Below are positions 36,501 to 43,692 of a stretch of DNA of 64,000 bases, piece after piece (the first letter of the stretch is position 1; the number at the start of each line of letters is the position of its first letter). A program made the position numbers and the translations under genes. This DNA comes from Planctomycetaceae bacterium (GTDB lineage Bacteria; Planctomycetota; Planctomycetia; Planctomycetales; Planctomycetaceae). The stretch is taken from assembly GCA_041398825.1 (NCBI GenBank), contig JAWKTX010000007.1, positions 186,001-250,000 on the forward strand, written 5' to 3'. The notes below the pieces were generated by a model, which was given only the letters and a program-made list of their open reading frames with translations, had not been told where the DNA came from and searched no databases.

Positions 36501-36854
36501 CTGGTAGAGGATGACGATTCGGTACGCAGGATCACAACGGTGGTGTTGCAGTCATTTGGTTACACCGTCGTTACCGCATCAAACGGCCCCGAGGCAATTG
36601 ATTTGCTGCAGCAGGATCTGCAGCCCGACATACTGATCACAGATGTTGTGATGCCGGAGATGAGCGGGCGGGAACTGGCCGACAAGGTACGAATCATCGC
36701 CCCGAAAATTCGTGTGCTGTATTGCAGCGGCTATACCGACGATGCTGTTCTGCTGCATGGAGTTCGAGTAGCAACGGACGCCTATATTCAGAAGCCTTAC
36801 ACCCCGGTCGGTCTGGCGAAGAAGGTTCGTGCTGTGATTGACGGTGTGGGCTGA
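33600..36854 (+). CDS. MASE1-type hybrid sensor histidine kinase
   Basis: A 1084-residue membrane sensor. Residues about 35-330 form a MASE1-like integral membrane sensor with eight or so helices. Three PAS domains follow (about 345-455, 465-575, 585-705), with phrases WEWNLHTNAVRWDEQMF and SANPTAERFFQYSVEELLG. The HisKA segment has the phosphorylated H720 in GVAHDFNNLL. The ATPase has N-box MNLVLNARDAMPNGG, G1 SDDGVGIP and G2 GKGTGLGLATAYGI. A C-terminal receiver has D1015 in LITDVVMPEMSG and the conserved lysine in YIQKPYTP. It is thus a complete phosphorelay in one chain. No response regulator gene is adjacent, so its partner is unknown. Confidence 0.95.
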   Translation: MLDAGRPDARASTDSMSVSMDSSASMHESREADWQLAVYFGFVFWGLAWLSRQLSLSDSSYIPFWLPSAAWLAVSMVMSIRSWHRLMFAAFVGNAAFDLSIGTPFLTLVGFYLSNLIQVVVGVFLLARFNGQQTKFHCLREFLWFVAVCGVIAPAIGAAGGAFTLVQSGWSTSFLDSWVTWSANGAMANLLVVPLAIAWIYPFRSGNSGFSRKRLLEFALLWTAMAVATWYVFVPGGGVLMPSKSLLLLFPLWAAIRMSLRSVSVLILSMAILSAFLTTHFLQGLSPDQMADGLHVRTLQSFLAVAVLTALVPNIVISERNQNLVRLTESQQVTRLATVTTGVGIWEWNLHTNAVRWDEQMFQIYGLEVTGERIVDYRTWSSSVHPEDLPEQERILNDTIERIGQSRREFRIRRHRDGQLRFIQATEVVDVDATGKPVAVVGTNLDITDRKSTEQSLRTSEERYRRLMEFLPEAILVCAQGRVVFCNPASVRLFRADSPSQLLQKPTRDLVEIEHDEAEQAESSPFVSQCQPTEDVLRTIFRLDGSCSSVTVTSASISDVGEDAVLVCLRDISERERTMNLLRSVLGSVTDAIFTIDLQGIIRSANPTAERFFQYSVEELLGQHISLLLPAVGQANKSIGDFVSAVNETVAVAKEHEFEGHRKDGSRFPVELTVTEFLLSGDQHFTGVVRDLTSRKRLETQLLHIQKMDAVGRLASGVAHDFNNLLTVINGYADLLLADMESNDPDRNAVSAILDAGTRAASVTSQLLAFSRRTVIAPVVLDLNEIVAQSHQLLRRLISENIDVKVVADSHCFVYVDANQIGQVIMNLVLNARDAMPNGGQICLKTQRICSTNGGQSGLSGSSGNRDFIQLSVSDDGVGIPEEIRSKLFEPFFTTKEVGKGTGLGLATAYGIIQQAGGHLEVESQVGRGTVVRVLLPAAEQPETSWKADRVAGEQDQNAGKGDERILLVEDDDSVRRITTVVLQSFGYTVVTASNGPEAIDLLQQDLQPDILITDVVMPEMSGRELADKVRIIAPKIRVLYCSGYTDDAVLLHGVRVATDAYIQKPYTPVGLAKKVRAVIDGVG

Positions 36855-36998
36855 GCGGACTGCATCCAAATCAGGTCGGGACATCACTTCCGGCGTTTGT
36901 CCCTGCGGAGTTCTTCCTCAATGACATCCATGTCAAGTGACAGAAATTCCGATTCGAAGCTTGTCTGCCGGTGTGTTTGAAGGTCTTTCGCAGGATAC

Positions 36999-37130
36999 GA
37001 GCAACTAAGCGGCCGATTCTGGCATCATTCGTTTTGGCAGGAACCAGCAGGTGCACTGCTCCGGTATGAACACGAACACAATGAGGGCGAAGCACTCTTC
37101 AATCCACCCGACATTGTGCGACTACGACAG
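36999..37130 (+). repeat. R2 repeat copy a (132 bp, ~95% identical to copy b)
   Basis: Gapless alignment with 41548-41679 shows about seven substitutions in 132 positions. The shared core includes GATTCTGGCATCATTCGTTT, GCACTGCTCCGGTATGAACA and GAGGGCGAAGCACTCTTCAA. Homology fades upstream, with the motif GTGTGTYTGRA shared about 30 bp before. Confidence 0.92.
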
Positions 37131-37283
37131 GGTTCTCCTCCAGCCGTTATTCGTGAGCAGAGGCAGACGACGAGAGCAGGAGAATGTGAGCTCATGCAAA
37201 TGCCGTCGGTCTTCAAAACGACGATTGGTATTGTGGCTGGGATCTGTCATCTCACCAGCGTATCAAACTCACGGAAACACAAA

Positions 37284-37306
37284 CACCGGCAAAGCCAGTG
37301 GCACAC
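37284..37306 (-). repeat. R2-type hairpin end, inverted
   Basis: On the minus strand this reads GTGTGCCACTGGC-TTT-GCCGGTG. The 13-base left arm is the same as in the hairpin at 33373, and nearly the same as at 41358. The CACTGGC/GCCGGTG stem includes one G-T pair. Confidence 0.6.
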
Positions 37307-37534
37307 ATTAGGCCGCATGATTCACTTTCGACCGAAGTTGGACCGGGCCACCCCGCCGAGAAAGGCACGGGCCACGCCTGCAATGGCTGCCTGAGCTGAA
37401 CGAGTGCCAAACGTTCATGACCTTCAGCCCCGCAACGGCTGCAATCCAACCCTGGCCGCCCAGAATCGGGCATCGGAAAAGGAGACGTGGTGAATACGCC
37501 CTTTATGGATTCTTCGCCTGACGCCTCAGCCATT

Positions 37535-39310
37535 TTAATCCACGTCTTCTTCGTCGGATTCGTAGTCAATCCCCTGAGCGTCTGCCATCTGTTCCATGTC
37601 TGCAAACTCTTCTTCGGGCATTTCCATGGTGCGATGATATTCCAGAGCTTCAGCATCAGCGATGTATTCTACGTTCCCATGAAGTTCGAGAACCGATTGA
37701 TGGATAGTCTCTAAAGCGACTCGAAAATACTCCTTTCGGAAATTCACACGGTTAACGCGAAAACGGCTGAGTGCCTTGTGGAGTGCGTGTTCGAGTGCGG
37801 GAGCGTCTTCAGAGAAGATCATCATGTGAACGTCGAACGGGAACGGAACAGAAGCGTCGCCCAATTCTTTGACCCGGTCCAGCGGCTCCAGTCTTCTGGT
37901 AAGACCGACTTTAAACACATCGGCACCGAATGAGCCAATGTTGCTAATGACATACACGTGACCAGCTTTGGTCAACTGTGCCTGCGCGATAGCACGCTGC
38001 CCCCTCTCTTCTGCCTCTCGCAGTTGCCGCTGCAATTCTTCGACTTCTGCTGAATGTTCAGCTCCAGCCTTCGAAAGTGCAGCATTCAATGCTTCCTGAA
38101 TCGCCTTCTGCTCCGCAGCAGCTCGTTTTCTTGCTTCTTCAGCTTCCTTGATTGCTTTTTGCTCAGCCCGCATCTGCTGATTCAGAGAACGTTGTCGCTC
38201 CATCTCGGCCTCTTTCCGAACTCTTAATTCGTAGTCCCGTTTCAGTTGCCCAAATATGTCCTTCTTCATCTGCTCAGGAAGTATATATGCTTCTTTCTCG
38301 ATAAACTGAATGGCCTTTTCAATCCGGCCTTTCTGAATCTGATAGTTGTCCCCACGTAGCTTCTGGGTCCACCACTTTAGTTGCTCATCCAAATAGCGTT
38401 TGGCCACGCGGTTCACAGTGTCGCGATCTTCTTCCGCATCCTTGAGGAGCTGATGGGTCCGGCCCATAAGCTCTTCGCAGCGACTTCGAGTTTCGTCCTC
38501 CAGTTGCTGCTTTATTTCTGTGAGGTCACGCTGCAACGTGTTGTAGTTTCGAGTGATTCGGCGGAGTGAATCGGACCGTTCTGCCAGCAAGTTTTCCGTC
38601 TGCTGCAATCGCGATCGATACCTGCTGGAATCACTTCGATGTTGATAGGTGATAGCAAATAAATATGTACCGCCAGAAAAGAAGGCGAAGTTCAACAGCA
38701 CCGCCAGGAATGGCGATGTCATGAGAGCCACAAGACTGATGATCGACAGCAAAACCAGAACGCCTGTCATGGTTACGACAATGAAGTCGTACTTCCCCCA
38801 GGGCTCGACAGGAACATTGTCAATCGGAGGACGTTCAGCTTGAAGGAAGTTAATGAACTCGGTTCGAGTGCCACATTCAGGACACCGTGGCTTGGCTGAA
38901 TGGAACGATGGAGGCACACAAATTCGTGCGGAACACTCCCGGCAGTAACGTGAATCGCTCTGCTCTGCGTCTTCATTGAACTCAGCGCAAACCGACAACT
39001 GCTGCCAATCCGCTGTGCCATCTTCCGGCTTCAGGTATGCATCCGCAGGAATAGAATTCTCAGCCAGGGCAATGCGAATCTGGCCGCGAGTGAGATTTCC
39101 AGCCTTTCGTTTGTCAGTGGCAACACTCCAGAGTTCAGAGTCCTTGCGTGACACTCCATCGTCTTTCGAAGACTCCTGCGCGGACTTGTCTTCTGTCGCA
39201 GGCACCTTGACTTTAGCCTCGCATTTCGGACATTTCAGTCGGCGTCCAGCGAACTTTGGGTCGACTGTCAGTCTTTTCTTGCAGTTACCACACTCGATCA
39301 TGATCTTCAT
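37535..39310 (-). CDS. Multidomain membrane protein: zinc ribbons, GYF-like, DUF4041-like coiled coil, GIY-YIG (T5orf172)
   Basis: A 591-residue protein. It starts with a zinc ribbon (C7/C10 and C27/C30), then a GYF_2-like segment (about 60-110), a second zinc ribbon (CRECSARIC...CPEC, about 122-146), two TM helices (about 178-225), a long coiled coil (about 230-445, DUF4041-like) and a T5orf172/Mug113 GIY-YIG-type domain (HVYVISNIGSFGADVFKVGLTRR... EHALHKALSRFRVN... EYFRV, about 468-555). DUF4041/T5orf172 proteins are nuclease-like proteins found in phages and mobile or defence contexts. The TM pair and zinc ribbons are additions not usual for that family. No target is known. Confidence 0.85.
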   Translation of the reverse strand: MKIMIECGNCKKRLTVDPKFAGRRLKCPKCEAKVKVPATEDKSAQESSKDDGVSRKDSELWSVATDKRKAGNLTRGQIRIALAENSIPADAYLKPEDGTADWQQLSVCAEFNEDAEQSDSRYCRECSARICVPPSFHSAKPRCPECGTRTEFINFLQAERPPIDNVPVEPWGKYDFIVVTMTGVLVLLSIISLVALMTSPFLAVLLNFAFFSGGTYLFAITYQHRSDSSRYRSRLQQTENLLAERSDSLRRITRNYNTLQRDLTEIKQQLEDETRSRCEELMGRTHQLLKDAEEDRDTVNRVAKRYLDEQLKWWTQKLRGDNYQIQKGRIEKAIQFIEKEAYILPEQMKKDIFGQLKRDYELRVRKEAEMERQRSLNQQMRAEQKAIKEAEEARKRAAAEQKAIQEALNAALSKAGAEHSAEVEELQRQLREAEERGQRAIAQAQLTKAGHVYVISNIGSFGADVFKVGLTRRLEPLDRVKELGDASVPFPFDVHMMIFSEDAPALEHALHKALSRFRVNRVNFRKEYFRVALETIHQSVLELHGNVEYIADAEALEYHRTMEMPEEEFADMEQMADAQGIDYESDEEDVD

Positions 39311-40163
39311 TGCCGCAACTCATTCCAAACCACAGAATATTGCCTACAGGGGACGAAATCCTACGGGTTACAGATCATAGATGGTACTGTAAGAATCTAA
39401 GCCGCAGTTATTCAGCGCTAGAATTGAGTTCCCGGGTGGAGCACCAGTAATTTGACCGAACGATCCTGCAGATGAACCGCTTCAATTAGGTTGACATTGA
39501 TGGAAACCTGATGCTTTTCCGGAGTTACGCGCACGTCATGGCAATAACGATGGAGGGAGTTGTTCTCCAAACGCACGATGGAGGGACTGCGAAACTTAGT
39601 CAGCGGAGAAACCAAACGGGGTGCAGTAGGAACCACGGTTCTCAATGCATTGGCCTTCTCGTAGTCAGGTTAGTGACGCACGAGACCCACGGACAAGCAA
39701 GTGTGAGCTTGCGCACTCAGAGTATGGACCATTGGGTAACGGAGATTGTCGATGGCCGTGCCATGGCTCGGGAGCAAATCGACGAATGCGGAACGAGGGA
39801 CAATTGATTCGGCTTCATTAATGAAACCTGAAAATGAGCTGACCTTTCTTGAAATGTGAATTGCTAGCGTGTTGCAGACGCTGGAGTGTATTGCTTGCCT
39901 TTTTCTACGGCTACTGCCGCTCCTACTCCCTGGATGCGTGTGGAAAAAGCCTCATTCCAGCAGTAGTGAACGCTAAGGCCGGTTACACCAAACCCAATGG
40001 TGAAGAGGCGCTACTCCATTTCAATTCGAACCCGCGCAGAAGTTTAACGAATGGGGCATCGCAACTGTCATGTCAGCGGACGCTTGAAGGAAAATCGCAG
40101 TAAACCTGGCGGCGGACAAACACCTAAAGAAAATCGCCGCCCGATTTGCTGCCTTGTTCGTCC
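39311..40163. other. 850-bp spacer without a recognised gene
   Basis: Short frames occur on both strands (for example minus 39418-39645 and plus 39511-39807), but none has a ribosome-binding site or recognisable protein features. Nothing else stands out apart from a small AAGTGTG.../GCACT stem near 39695. Confidence 0.4.
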
Positions 40164-41117
40164 TCATTGTCCCGGTGCCCAGCCGAGCTTTGCAAGACAA
40201 TGGTGAAGACGACGTAACCTCCTGACTTCCCGGTCATCGACCCATTCGTCACTTGCGAATTGTGAAATTGCACTGGCAAACGCCCGAGCATGTAACACAC
40301 GAATCTGTTCTGGCCTGAGGCCCCCACGCCGTCGCTCCGCCAAGACGTACGCCAATTCTTCGTCGGTGATCTCCAAGTCCGCCAGCACTGTTTTCAAGGT
40401 ATCCCAGTATCCCGCAATCGCTTGCCGAACTGGATCGATAGAAACACGGAACCCTGCCCTTGAAACCACTGCATCAAATCGTTGCAATCCGAATGCTGTC
40501 GGGTCAGGAAAAGGTTCGTGGTCGAAGCTGTTGTTGAATTTGTAGGTCTTCAGTGCTGCAAGCTCATCGTAGGTGCGAACATTCTGCTGACGGATTTCTG
40601 GCAAGTAATTACAGAACAATTGCCCTGCAGCCAATGCGTCATGTGCAGCAACATGCGACGCAGAATAGTCGACTCCGTGCTGCCGACATGCAACCTCCAA
40701 CTTGCAGCGAGAACCAAGACCAAGCATCGAACGCAAATACATAAGACAGAAGTGCGGCGGATCGTGGCGAACACCTGCATTTGATAATTCGAAGGCGAGG
40801 AATTTGATGTCAAAGTAGACGTTATACGCTGCGATGACACAGTCTTTTGTTGCGGCAAGCATTTCACCAGCGATGTCGTGAAATCGTGGAGCATTCGCGA
40901 CATCCGCATCCGATATCCCGTGTATCTCGGTTGCAGCCATTGGACGCGACGGATTGACCAGAGTGTCGAACACAAGTCTTGGTTTTTCACCAGGATCAAT
41001 GCGCACAACTGAAGCCTCGACGACGCGATCGTAACCTGGCGTCAGTCCGGTTGTTTCAAAGTCGATGACAGCAACAGGTGTGTCTTCGATTTGACGAGTC
41101 GCAATACCGGTTGCCAT
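40164..41117 (-). CDS. DnaQ-type 3'-5' exonuclease
   Basis: A 317-residue DEDD exonuclease. ExoI is VIDFETTGL (D19, E21), ExoII is YNVYFDIKFL and ExoIII is HVAAHDALAAGQL (with the His of DEDDh). The N-terminal 170 residues resemble the epsilon subunit of DNA polymerase III. The C-terminal half (about 180-317) is helical and acidic, with ITDEELAYVLAERRR and SDEWVDDREVRRLRRLHHCL. It is longer than the core epsilon domain and may bind a partner. It is the only nucleic-acid enzyme near the GIY-YIG protein, both on the minus strand, but 850 bp separates them. Confidence 0.9.
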   Translation of the reverse strand: MATGIATRQIEDTPVAVIDFETTGLTPGYDRVVEASVVRIDPGEKPRLVFDTLVNPSRPMAATEIHGISDADVANAPRFHDIAGEMLAATKDCVIAAYNVYFDIKFLAFELSNAGVRHDPPHFCLMYLRSMLGLGSRCKLEVACRQHGVDYSASHVAAHDALAAGQLFCNYLPEIRQQNVRTYDELAALKTYKFNNSFDHEPFPDPTAFGLQRFDAVVSRAGFRVSIDPVRQAIAGYWDTLKTVLADLEITDEELAYVLAERRRGGLRPEQIRVLHARAFASAISQFASDEWVDDREVRRLRRLHHCLAKLGWAPGQ

Positions 41118-41355
41118 GCTGATTCACCTTGCTGAATTGATATCGCGCCCCGAGTGCAACACGTTCGCGTAAGCGAATTGGGCTTCTCGTGGTTCCGTCC
41201 TCGTTCGATTCCGAGACCAATCTGGTTCATCCGATTGTGAGCCGCAAGCCTAGAACCACTGACGACGACGAAAAAAAAACAGGATTCTGAGGTGCTGCTG
41301 TGTGCCGCGGGGTGGCAACGTCGAATGTTGATCGGGATCTGATTACAGCGACGTG

Positions 41356-41457
41356 AAGTGTACCACTGGCTCGGCCAGTGCGAGTTTCAATGGAAGCAAA
41401 TTCCGGATTGGTGAGACCATTCCGGGTCAGGTTCCTGCAACGTTGGCAGGTCCGGGT
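41356..41457 (+). repeat. R2 repeat hairpin and left block
   Basis: A perfect 7-bp stem pairs CACTGGC (41364-41370) with GCCAGTG (41374-41380) around a TCG loop. Downstream, the block aligns with 33373-33452, with one 23-base insertion relative to it. Confidence 0.7.
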
Positions 41458-41547
41458 CGATTCCTTTCCGGGGATGAAACTGAGCACGGGAGCGTGTGAA
41501 ATCTTCCAGAAGTTGCCGAGTGTGTCTGGATGCAGGTTGTTTCGTAT

Positions 41548-41679
41548 GAGCAAGTAAGCAACCGATTCTGGCATCATTCGTTTTGGCAGGTACCAGCAGG
41601 TGCACTGCTCCGGTATGAACACGAACGCAATGAGGGCGAAGCACTCTTCAATACACCCGACATTGTGCGACTGCGACAG
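41548..41679 (+). repeat. R2 repeat copy b (132 bp)
   Basis: Aligns without gaps to 36999-37130, with about seven substitutions. It is in the same orientation as copy a and lies about 200 bp after its own hairpin (41364-41380). Copy a instead has an inverted hairpin at its right side. Confidence 0.92.
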
Positions 41680-42097
41680 AATTCCATGTCGCTCGGATTA
41701 GGCGAGGTTTGCCCAAAGTCACCCCTGAATACCCAGGACTCACTACTGACCAATCAGGCAGGTAGGCGGGGCCAAGCTGTGCGACCCAGCATTTTCCGTA
41801 AACCAAGGCGTACAGGTCGCATGTCTCACCGTTCTTGCCTGCCCTTGAGTATCACCGGATCGTGTGCGTTTGGATCCGTCCGTCGCGATCGATCTTTCTT
41901 TCAGTTAAAGTGTTCTCCGCCCGTGGGTGTCTGATTGCGCAGTGATCGTTCCTGAATGGATCGGCGGGCGGCCAGACTGGTGTCCCGAAAAGAACCGTCC
42001 AAAAAATCCCGGAAGGCCAATCCGTATGTTGCAATTATTCGCCAGTCACGATTCATCTCTTCGGCTTGCCTTCGTCAGGTCTGATCACGAAACAGCG

Positions 42098-43603
42098 ATG
42101 GAATGGCGTGATGCCAGTAGTTTACGTACATCGCTGCGGGTGGTGTTGGTGTTTCTTCTGGCGACACGAATTCTGACACCAGCCGTCGCGGCGAAACCGC
42201 CGAATATTTTGTTCATTTTCACGGATGACCAGCGCAATACCACGATGGGCTGTTCGGGCCATCCTGTGGTCCGGACACCTCACGTTGACAGCCTGGCCAC
42301 TTCGGGAGTGCGTTTCGAGAACGCATTCGTCTCAACCTCGACCTGCTGGGTCAGCCGAGCGTGTTTGTTTACCGGTTGCTATGAGCGACGACACCTTTAT
42401 CGAAAACAACCAGGACCACTCGACCCTGACCTGTGTCGTTCGTCTCATTTCTCTGTGTTGAAGGCGGCTGGCTATCGAACCGGCCATCTGGGAAAGGAAC
42501 ATGTGACTCTGAGCGATGTTTCAGCAGAAGAGATGTTTGACGTTCGGCGTCGACTGGGTCGCAATCCCTATTTCAAAGAGCAGCCCGATGGTAGTCAGCG
42601 GCATGAGACCGATATCATTGGCGACTGGGCGTGCGAGTTTCTCGACCAGCAACCTTCGGCAAAGCCCTTCTGTCTGCAGCTGAGCTTCAATGCGCCTCAT
42701 GCTGAAGACGGCGACCGCCGCCCGGGTATCGGACATTACCCGTGGCCGCAATCCACGGACGGTATGTACGAAGACCAGACAATGCCGCTGCCGCGATTGC
42801 GGGCCGATTCGATCTATGACGCTCAACCTGACTTCCTGAAAGCGTCCATTAACCGTCAACGATTTTTCTGGCGCTGGGACACCCCGGAAAAGTATCAAAC
42901 CAACATGCGAGCTTATCTGCGGATGCTGTCGGGAATTGACAATGTCGTTGGGCGTCTGAGAAACAAGCTGAGTGAACTGGGCATCGCCGACAACACAATC
43001 ATCATCTACACAGCCGATAATGGCTACTATCTGGGTGATCGCGGTTTCGCCGGAAAATGGACACACTATGAGGAATCACTGCGGGTACCCCTTGTCATCT
43101 ACGATCCGCGAGCCACCCAATCAAACCGCGGACGTGTCGAGCCATCAATGGTGCTCAATAGCGATCTCGGCCCAACGATTATCGACTTGGCCGGGCTGAA
43201 AGCACAATCCGCGCACACCGGACACAGCCTGCTGCCGCTGCTGCAGAACCAAAAGCCAGAAGGATGGCGGACGGATTTCCTGTGTGAATTTCTGGCCGTA
43301 CCGGCAACCATTCCTGAATGGGAAGGCGTGCGCAGCGATCGCTGGGTTTACGCTCGGTACTTTGTTGACGGAAAGGATGAAACTCCGTTCGAGTTTCTGC
43401 ATGACCTGCAGAATGATCCGGACGAACTGGTGAACCTCGCATCAACGGAGGAATCCACTTCTTCACCGTCCGTAGTCGAGGCACTGCAATCGATGCGAAA
43501 ACGTTGCGACGAATTGGTTGCCCGGAACGGACCCTCGATGAAAGAAATCCTTTCAGAATCGACCGCATCCAAAAAGCGACCGGGGAAGAGATCATCAAAG
43601 TAA
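42098..43603 (+). CDS. Secreted sulfatase family protein with atypical CWVSR signature
   Basis: A 501-residue sulfatase-fold protein. The ATG at 42098 was chosen because it starts a signal peptide (SLRVVLVFLLATRIL, cleavage near AVAA); an in-frame extension to 41927 lacks one. Metal ligands D43-D44 (ILFIFTDDQR), YTADNGYYLGDRG and the second-half motifs are intact. The formylglycine signature is C83-W-V-S-R87 rather than C-x-P/A-S-R. The change at the Pro/Ala position may reduce or alter formylglycine formation, so activity is uncertain. It lies convergent to the kinase/FGE-like gene, 90 bp apart. Confidence 0.9.
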   Translation: MEWRDASSLRTSLRVVLVFLLATRILTPAVAAKPPNILFIFTDDQRNTTMGCSGHPVVRTPHVDSLATSGVRFENAFVSTSTCWVSRACLFTGCYERRHLYRKQPGPLDPDLCRSSHFSVLKAAGYRTGHLGKEHVTLSDVSAEEMFDVRRRLGRNPYFKEQPDGSQRHETDIIGDWACEFLDQQPSAKPFCLQLSFNAPHAEDGDRRPGIGHYPWPQSTDGMYEDQTMPLPRLRADSIYDAQPDFLKASINRQRFFWRWDTPEKYQTNMRAYLRMLSGIDNVVGRLRNKLSELGIADNTIIIYTADNGYYLGDRGFAGKWTHYEESLRVPLVIYDPRATQSNRGRVEPSMVLNSDLGPTIIDLAGLKAQSAHTGHSLLPLLQNQKPEGWRTDFLCEFLAVPATIPEWEGVRSDRWVYARYFVDGKDETPFEFLHDLQNDPDELVNLASTEESTSSPSVVEALQSMRKRCDELVARNGPSMKEILSESTASKKRPGKRSSK

Positions 43604-43692
43604 GCGATTCACAGTCAGGGATCGTCTCAACAGGCGATTGTCCCTCGATGATTCGTGGCCACGAATGGATAACGGCACAACGACAAGAGCGA

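Larger units (their letters stand above)
36855..37534. other. Spacer holding R2 repeat copy a
   Basis: A 680-bp spacer with no convincing gene. It contains the 132-bp R2 segment (36999-37130) and an inverted R2-type hairpin at 37284-37306. A protein-like minus-strand stretch (RPGLDCSRCGAEGHERLAL, about 37400-37450) lies in a frame that overlaps the next gene's 3' end. I judge it a remnant. Confidence 0.5.
41118..42097. other. Spacer holding R2 repeat copy b
   Basis: About 980 bp between the exonuclease gene and the sulfatase start. It holds the R2 hairpin at 41358-41382, the partial R2 block 41384-41457 and the 132-bp R2 copy b (41548-41679). A short run of eight A occurs at about 41272. Sequences after 41700 look degenerate. 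The sulfatase promoter is expected near the right end, but I see no clear boxes. Confidence 0.5.

Noticed and set aside
39418..39807. Two short frames, minus 39418-39645 and plus 39511-39807
   Set aside because: They overlap on opposite strands and have no ribosome site or recognisable protein features.
41190..41222. tRNA-like GTTCGATTC motif near 41203
   Set aside because: No acceptor, anticodon or D-arm can be folded around it.
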